Source of the DNA: Acidobacteriaceae bacterium
Lineage (GTDB): Bacteria; Acidobacteriota; Terriglobia; Terriglobales; Acidobacteriaceae
Direction of reading: 5' to 3'
NCBI GenBank assembly: GCA_030041435.1
Contig: JASHNW010000003.1
Coordinates: forward strand, 1-34,819
Length of the DNA: 34,819 bases
The notes beneath the pieces are model-generated. The model had not been told where the DNA came from and did no database searches. It worked only from the letters and a program-made list of their open reading frames with translations. The translations under genes were made by a program, and so were the position numbers. Each line of letters begins with the position of its first letter. Position 1 is the first letter of the stretch. This document shows, piece by piece, positions 32,531-34,819 of the stretch.

Positions 32531-33961
32531 TTAGGTATAGGTTGTCTCCACGCCCAGATTCAGCGCCGATGTCATCACCTCATCGAGCGAGGTGAACAGT
32601 TTCGACGCCGCCTCATACGACTGCTCCAGCGTCTCCAGCGACGCGGCTTCGTCGTTCAGGCTGACGCCCGACAACGATCCCACCTGATTCTGCAGTTGCG
32701 TCAGCGCCGACTGCTGGGCGGTGTTCTCGGTGGACACCTCACTGACGAGACTCCCCAGCGTCGTCACGAAATCCGAAAAGTCCTGCGCCGGTGTGGTGCC
32801 GTTGACAATTGCCTCATCGGCGATATCAGCCATCGCAATCGCATTCGTGCTGTCCGACGATCCGGCGCCGGTCGCGGCCGCTGCAATCTGCGATGGATCC
32901 GTCATCACTACCGAGAGTCCCGCGGCCGTCCCGGTCGGATCTGCGGCAGACGCACCCGCCGGTAAGCCGAAGATCGCGGCTCCCGGATTGCCGTTCAGAT
33001 CGGATCCTGCCGCATTCTGGGTGTTCATCTGCGAGGCGACCGCATAGGCGAGCTGATCCAGAGAGTTCTCCACCTGCGGAATATCCTGGTCGCGCGCCGT
33101 CAGAATTCCCCCCAGTTCGCCGCCCCCGGCGGTCAGGTCCGCGGTCACGTCGTTTCCCTGCGAGTCGAAATAATGGGTCACGCCGCCGCTCTCACCGCTC
33201 GTCAGCTGAAAGACCTGGCCCTGCGACACCAGCAGAGTGCCGCCGGTTGTCGTCACCGTCAGCCCGTTGTTTTCCGTGGTTACGGTGCGGATGCCCATCA
33301 GCTGCGAAAGGCTGGTGAGGTCCTGCTGCCGCTGATCCTCGAGCGTTCCCGCGTCCGCATTGGGACTGGTGGTTTCGATCTGCAGATTGAGCTGCGCCAC
33401 ATCCTGGAGCAGCGAGTTCGCCTGCTCGACCACGCTCGCTCCCTGCTGATCGAGCGATGTTCCTTGCGCCTGGAGCTGCGCAGCTGTCCCGTTAAAGTCG
33501 GATGCCAGCGTGTTTGCCGCGCTCAGGACCTGCTGCCGCAGCGAATCGTCCGCCGGACTGCTCTCCAGCGACGACAGGGAATCGAACAGATTCGACAGGT
33601 CGCTGCCGATGCCGCTGGTTGCACTCGAATCCGTATCCGCGCCCGTAGCTCCGCTGAACAATGCCTGAATCTGATTGAGCGCCGTCAGCCGCGCGCTCGA
33701 CGCGCTCTCCGTCTGCGTTTGCTGCTGCACCGCCTGATCCAGCACCAGACTGCGCTGCGACTCGGCGCCGCTCATGGTTGCACCCATGCCGAAATCCACG
33801 CCGCCCAGGGAAACCGAATCGTTCTGTTCCCAGGTCGGCATCTCCAGCGTGTACCCGGGAGTGTTCACGTTGGCGGTGTTATTCGCAACAACGTCCAGCG
33901 CGGCCTGATCCGCATCGAGCGCGCCCGTCGCAATGTTGAACGCTGTGCTGATCGTTGCCAT
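32531..33961 (-). CDS. flgK: Flagellar hook-associated protein FlgK
   Basis: 476 residues. First hook-filament junction protein, exported through the flagellum. The N-terminal rod/hook motif IATGALDADQAALDVVANNTANVNTPGYT (residues about 10-38) reads in FlgK style, and a helical C-terminus (LNDEAASLETLEQSYEAASK, then LFTSLDEVM) completes the coiled-coil core. It is a little shorter than the enterobacterial protein (about 550), mainly in the central variable domain. Upstream is a short gene in the usual flgN position. Confidence 0.93.
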   Translation of the reverse strand: MATISTAFNIATGALDADQAALDVVANNTANVNTPGYTLEMPTWEQNDSVSLGGVDFGMGATMSGAESQRSLVLDQAVQQQTQTESASSARLTALNQIQALFSGATGADTDSSATSGIGSDLSNLFDSLSSLESSPADDSLRQQVLSAANTLASDFNGTAAQLQAQGTSLDQQGASVVEQANSLLQDVAQLNLQIETTSPNADAGTLEDQRQQDLTSLSQLMGIRTVTTENNGLTVTTTGGTLLVSQGQVFQLTSGESGGVTHYFDSQGNDVTADLTAGGGELGGILTARDQDIPQVENSLDQLAYAVASQMNTQNAAGSDLNGNPGAAIFGLPAGASAADPTGTAAGLSVVMTDPSQIAAAATGAGSSDSTNAIAMADIADEAIVNGTTPAQDFSDFVTTLGSLVSEVSTENTAQQSALTQLQNQVGSLSGVSLNDEAASLETLEQSYEAASKLFTSLDEVMTSALNLGVETTYT

Positions 33962-33974
33962 CGCCGTTCCGCCT

Positions 33975-34223
33975 TCAGTGCCGCGCTGCGCCGTAGCCGC
34001 CAGGATCCCGGCCCGAACCTCGCAGCAGCCGCAGGTTGCGCCTCGTCAGCGCCAGCAACCGGGCAAGCGTCTTCTGCCGCTCCACAACGAATCGCAGTTC
34101 GGGCTCGGCGCGTGGAATCTCAGCCTGCTGCGCCTCTTCGGCGAGCCTCCTGAGCCGCGCCGCATCCGCGCGGGTAAGCGCCTCGATCGCTTCGCCGATT
34201 AGTTCCAGCGCCGAAACAGCCAC
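33975..34223 (-). CDS. Small helical protein in flgN position (putative FlgN-like chaperone)
   Basis: 82 residues from a GTG one base after the flgM stop; its own stop is 13 bases before flgK. Highly helical and charged (ALELIGEAIEALTRADAARL, then RRLAEEAQQAE and VVERQKTLARLLALTRRNL), as expected for a type III export chaperone. FlgN, which guards FlgK and FlgL before export, is normally about 140 residues and lies exactly between flgM and flgK. The size is only about 60% of that and I see no decisive FlgN motif, so the assignment is by position and helical nature. Confidence 0.55.
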   Translation of the reverse strand: MAVSALELIGEAIEALTRADAARLRRLAEEAQQAEIPRAEPELRFVVERQKTLARLLALTRRNLRLLRGSGRDPGGYGAARH

Positions 34224-34224
34224 C

Positions 34225-34512
34225 TCAGTGCCCCAGCATCCGGTCGATCATTTTGCCCGCCACTTCGCCCGACGAGACGTTGTAAGTGCCGGAGGCCAGC
34301 GCCTGCTGCACCTCGGCTACCTTGTCCATCCTTACATCCGAATCCGATGCCGCCTGCGACGCCAGGCTCGCTGCGTGGCTGAGCGTCGCTTCATCTGCCC
34401 CCGCAGCTGCCGCGGAGCCTGCCGCGTTCTGCGTTTTGGCGCCTTCCGCCCTGATCACCTGCTGGCTCGAAAACAGCTGCTGAACACCCTGGAGGTCGTT
34501 GTTTACATTCAT
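34225..34512 (-). CDS. flgM: Anti-sigma-28 factor FlgM
   Basis: 95 residues. FlgM holds sigma-28 (FliA) inactive until the hook is finished, then is exported. The conserved C-terminal sigma-binding segment is clear: VRMDKVAEVQQALASGTYNV followed by SSGEVAGKMIDRML; the N-terminal part is low-complexity Ala/Gln-rich, as expected for the disordered export region. ATG at 34512 has GAGGAG 8 bases upstream. Behind a near-consensus sigma-28 promoter, giving feedback on its own synthesis. Confidence 0.92.
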   Translation of the reverse strand: MNVNNDLQGVQQLFSSQQVIRAEGAKTQNAAGSAAAAGADEATLSHAASLASQAASDSDVRMDKVAEVQQALASGTYNVSSGEVAGKMIDRMLGH

Positions 34513-34533
34513 GCCTGTGCTCCTCAACTTCAG

Positions 34534-34560
34534 TCATCGGCGGCTTCATCCAACACTTTA
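34534..34560 (-). promoter_or_regulatory. Sigma-28 (FliA) promoter of flgM operon
   Basis: On the minus strand TAAAGTGT (34553-34560), an 11-base spacer and GCCGATGA (34534-34541). The sigma-28 consensus is TAAAGTTT-N11-GCCGATAA, so 14 of 16 positions match with exact spacing. The predicted start is about 15 bases before flgM. Confidence 0.85.
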
Positions 34561-34591
34561 GTCACGTTTTCCGGCCCATTCTAAGAATGCG

Positions 34592-34819
34592 CTAAGTTTC
34601 CGGCTTTCCCGCCGAGTTTCCCCTGTTGCCCCCCGCAAAGTGGCCGATAATCTTTTCTGCAATTCCAAATCCGCCTCGCTCAGAGATGGCCTTCGCCAGC
34701 GCCTGTGATCCAAAGCTCATCAGCGCGCTGCTGCTGTTCTCGCTCTCGCCGCCATCGCCGTCTTCGCCGTCTCCGAACAGCGCGTCGTGCTGCAACGGCT
34801 CCAGAAACTCCTTCATCAG
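34592..34819 (-). CDS. flgJ: FlgJ-like rod-binding protein, C-terminal part
   Basis: 75 residues at the right edge; the start lies outside the window. FLEPLQHDALFGDGEDGDGG (5-24, counting the first visible codon as residue 1) and the following LMSFGSQALAKAISERGGFGIAEKII resemble the rod-binding domain of FlgJ, where a linker is followed by a helix pair and GGxGIA. FlgJ caps the growing rod in the periplasm. The protein ends soon after this domain, so it is the short FlgJ type without a C-terminal muramidase. It is followed, after the FliA promoter, by flgM. Confidence 0.75.
   Translation of the reverse strand: MMKEFLEPLQHDALFGDGEDGDGGESENSSSALMSFGSQALAKAISERGGFGIAEKIIGHFAGGNRGNSAGKPET

Overview
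The window looks like chromosomal DNA of a flagellated, GC-rich heterotroph, most likely of the phylum Acidobacteriota (class Terriglobia). The grounds are gene types common there: a very large Oar-like TonB-dependent receptor with an N-terminal carboxypeptidase-regulatory domain, a secreted DUF3857/transglutaminase/TPR protein, a PA14-containing family 3 glycosidase, and UxaE-type uronate catabolism. This assignment is an inference from gene content; there is no rRNA or marker gene in the window. No tRNA, rRNA, CRISPR array, insertion sequence or phage gene was seen.

Layout. (1) 1-2891, minus strand: a hexuronate operon running exuT-like transporter, LarA-family nickel racemase/epimerase, uxaE (cut by the window edge). 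A perfect 7-1-7 GntR/FadR-type operator lies on the predicted promoter at 3013-3027. (2) 3267-4730, minus: a small excisionase-type HTH protein and a phosphofructokinase with the residue signature of PPi-dependent enzymes. (3) 4932-9403, plus: a secreted DUF3857/transglutaminase/TPR protein, uppP, an array of seven 7-base repeats and a small unknown gene. (4) 9449-11878, plus: a membrane redox cluster (UreH_2/TauE-like protein, NapH/CcoG-like polyferredoxin, small secreted unknown). Then come a DUF892 ferritin-like protein, a doubtful small ORF, and on the minus strand a c-type cytochrome coupled to a DUF2165 membrane protein. (5) 14648-20109, plus: the TonB-dependent receptor and an amidase-signature hydrolase.

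(6) 20189-28791, minus, is the centrepiece: an eight-gene, translationally coupled purine-degradation operon. In order it encodes xanthine dehydrogenase Mo subunit, 2Fe-2S subunit, an FAD subunit fused to OHCU decarboxylase, HIU hydrolase, uricase, allantoate amidohydrolase, (S)-ureidoglycine aminohydrolase and ureidoglycolate amidohydrolase. Together these take xanthine to glyoxylate, CO2 and ammonia without urea as an intermediate. Only allantoinase is missing, so it must be elsewhere in the genome or replaced. The last two enzymes match plant-type sequences motif for motif.

(7) 28932-31469, plus: a secreted GH3 glycosidase. (8) 31578-34819, minus: a late flagellar operon flgJ(partial), flgM, a FlgN-like gene, flgK, flgL, with a near-consensus sigma-28 (FliA) promoter in front of flgM. 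Overall the segment serves scavenging of plant-derived carbon (uronates, glucosides) and purine nitrogen, alongside motility.
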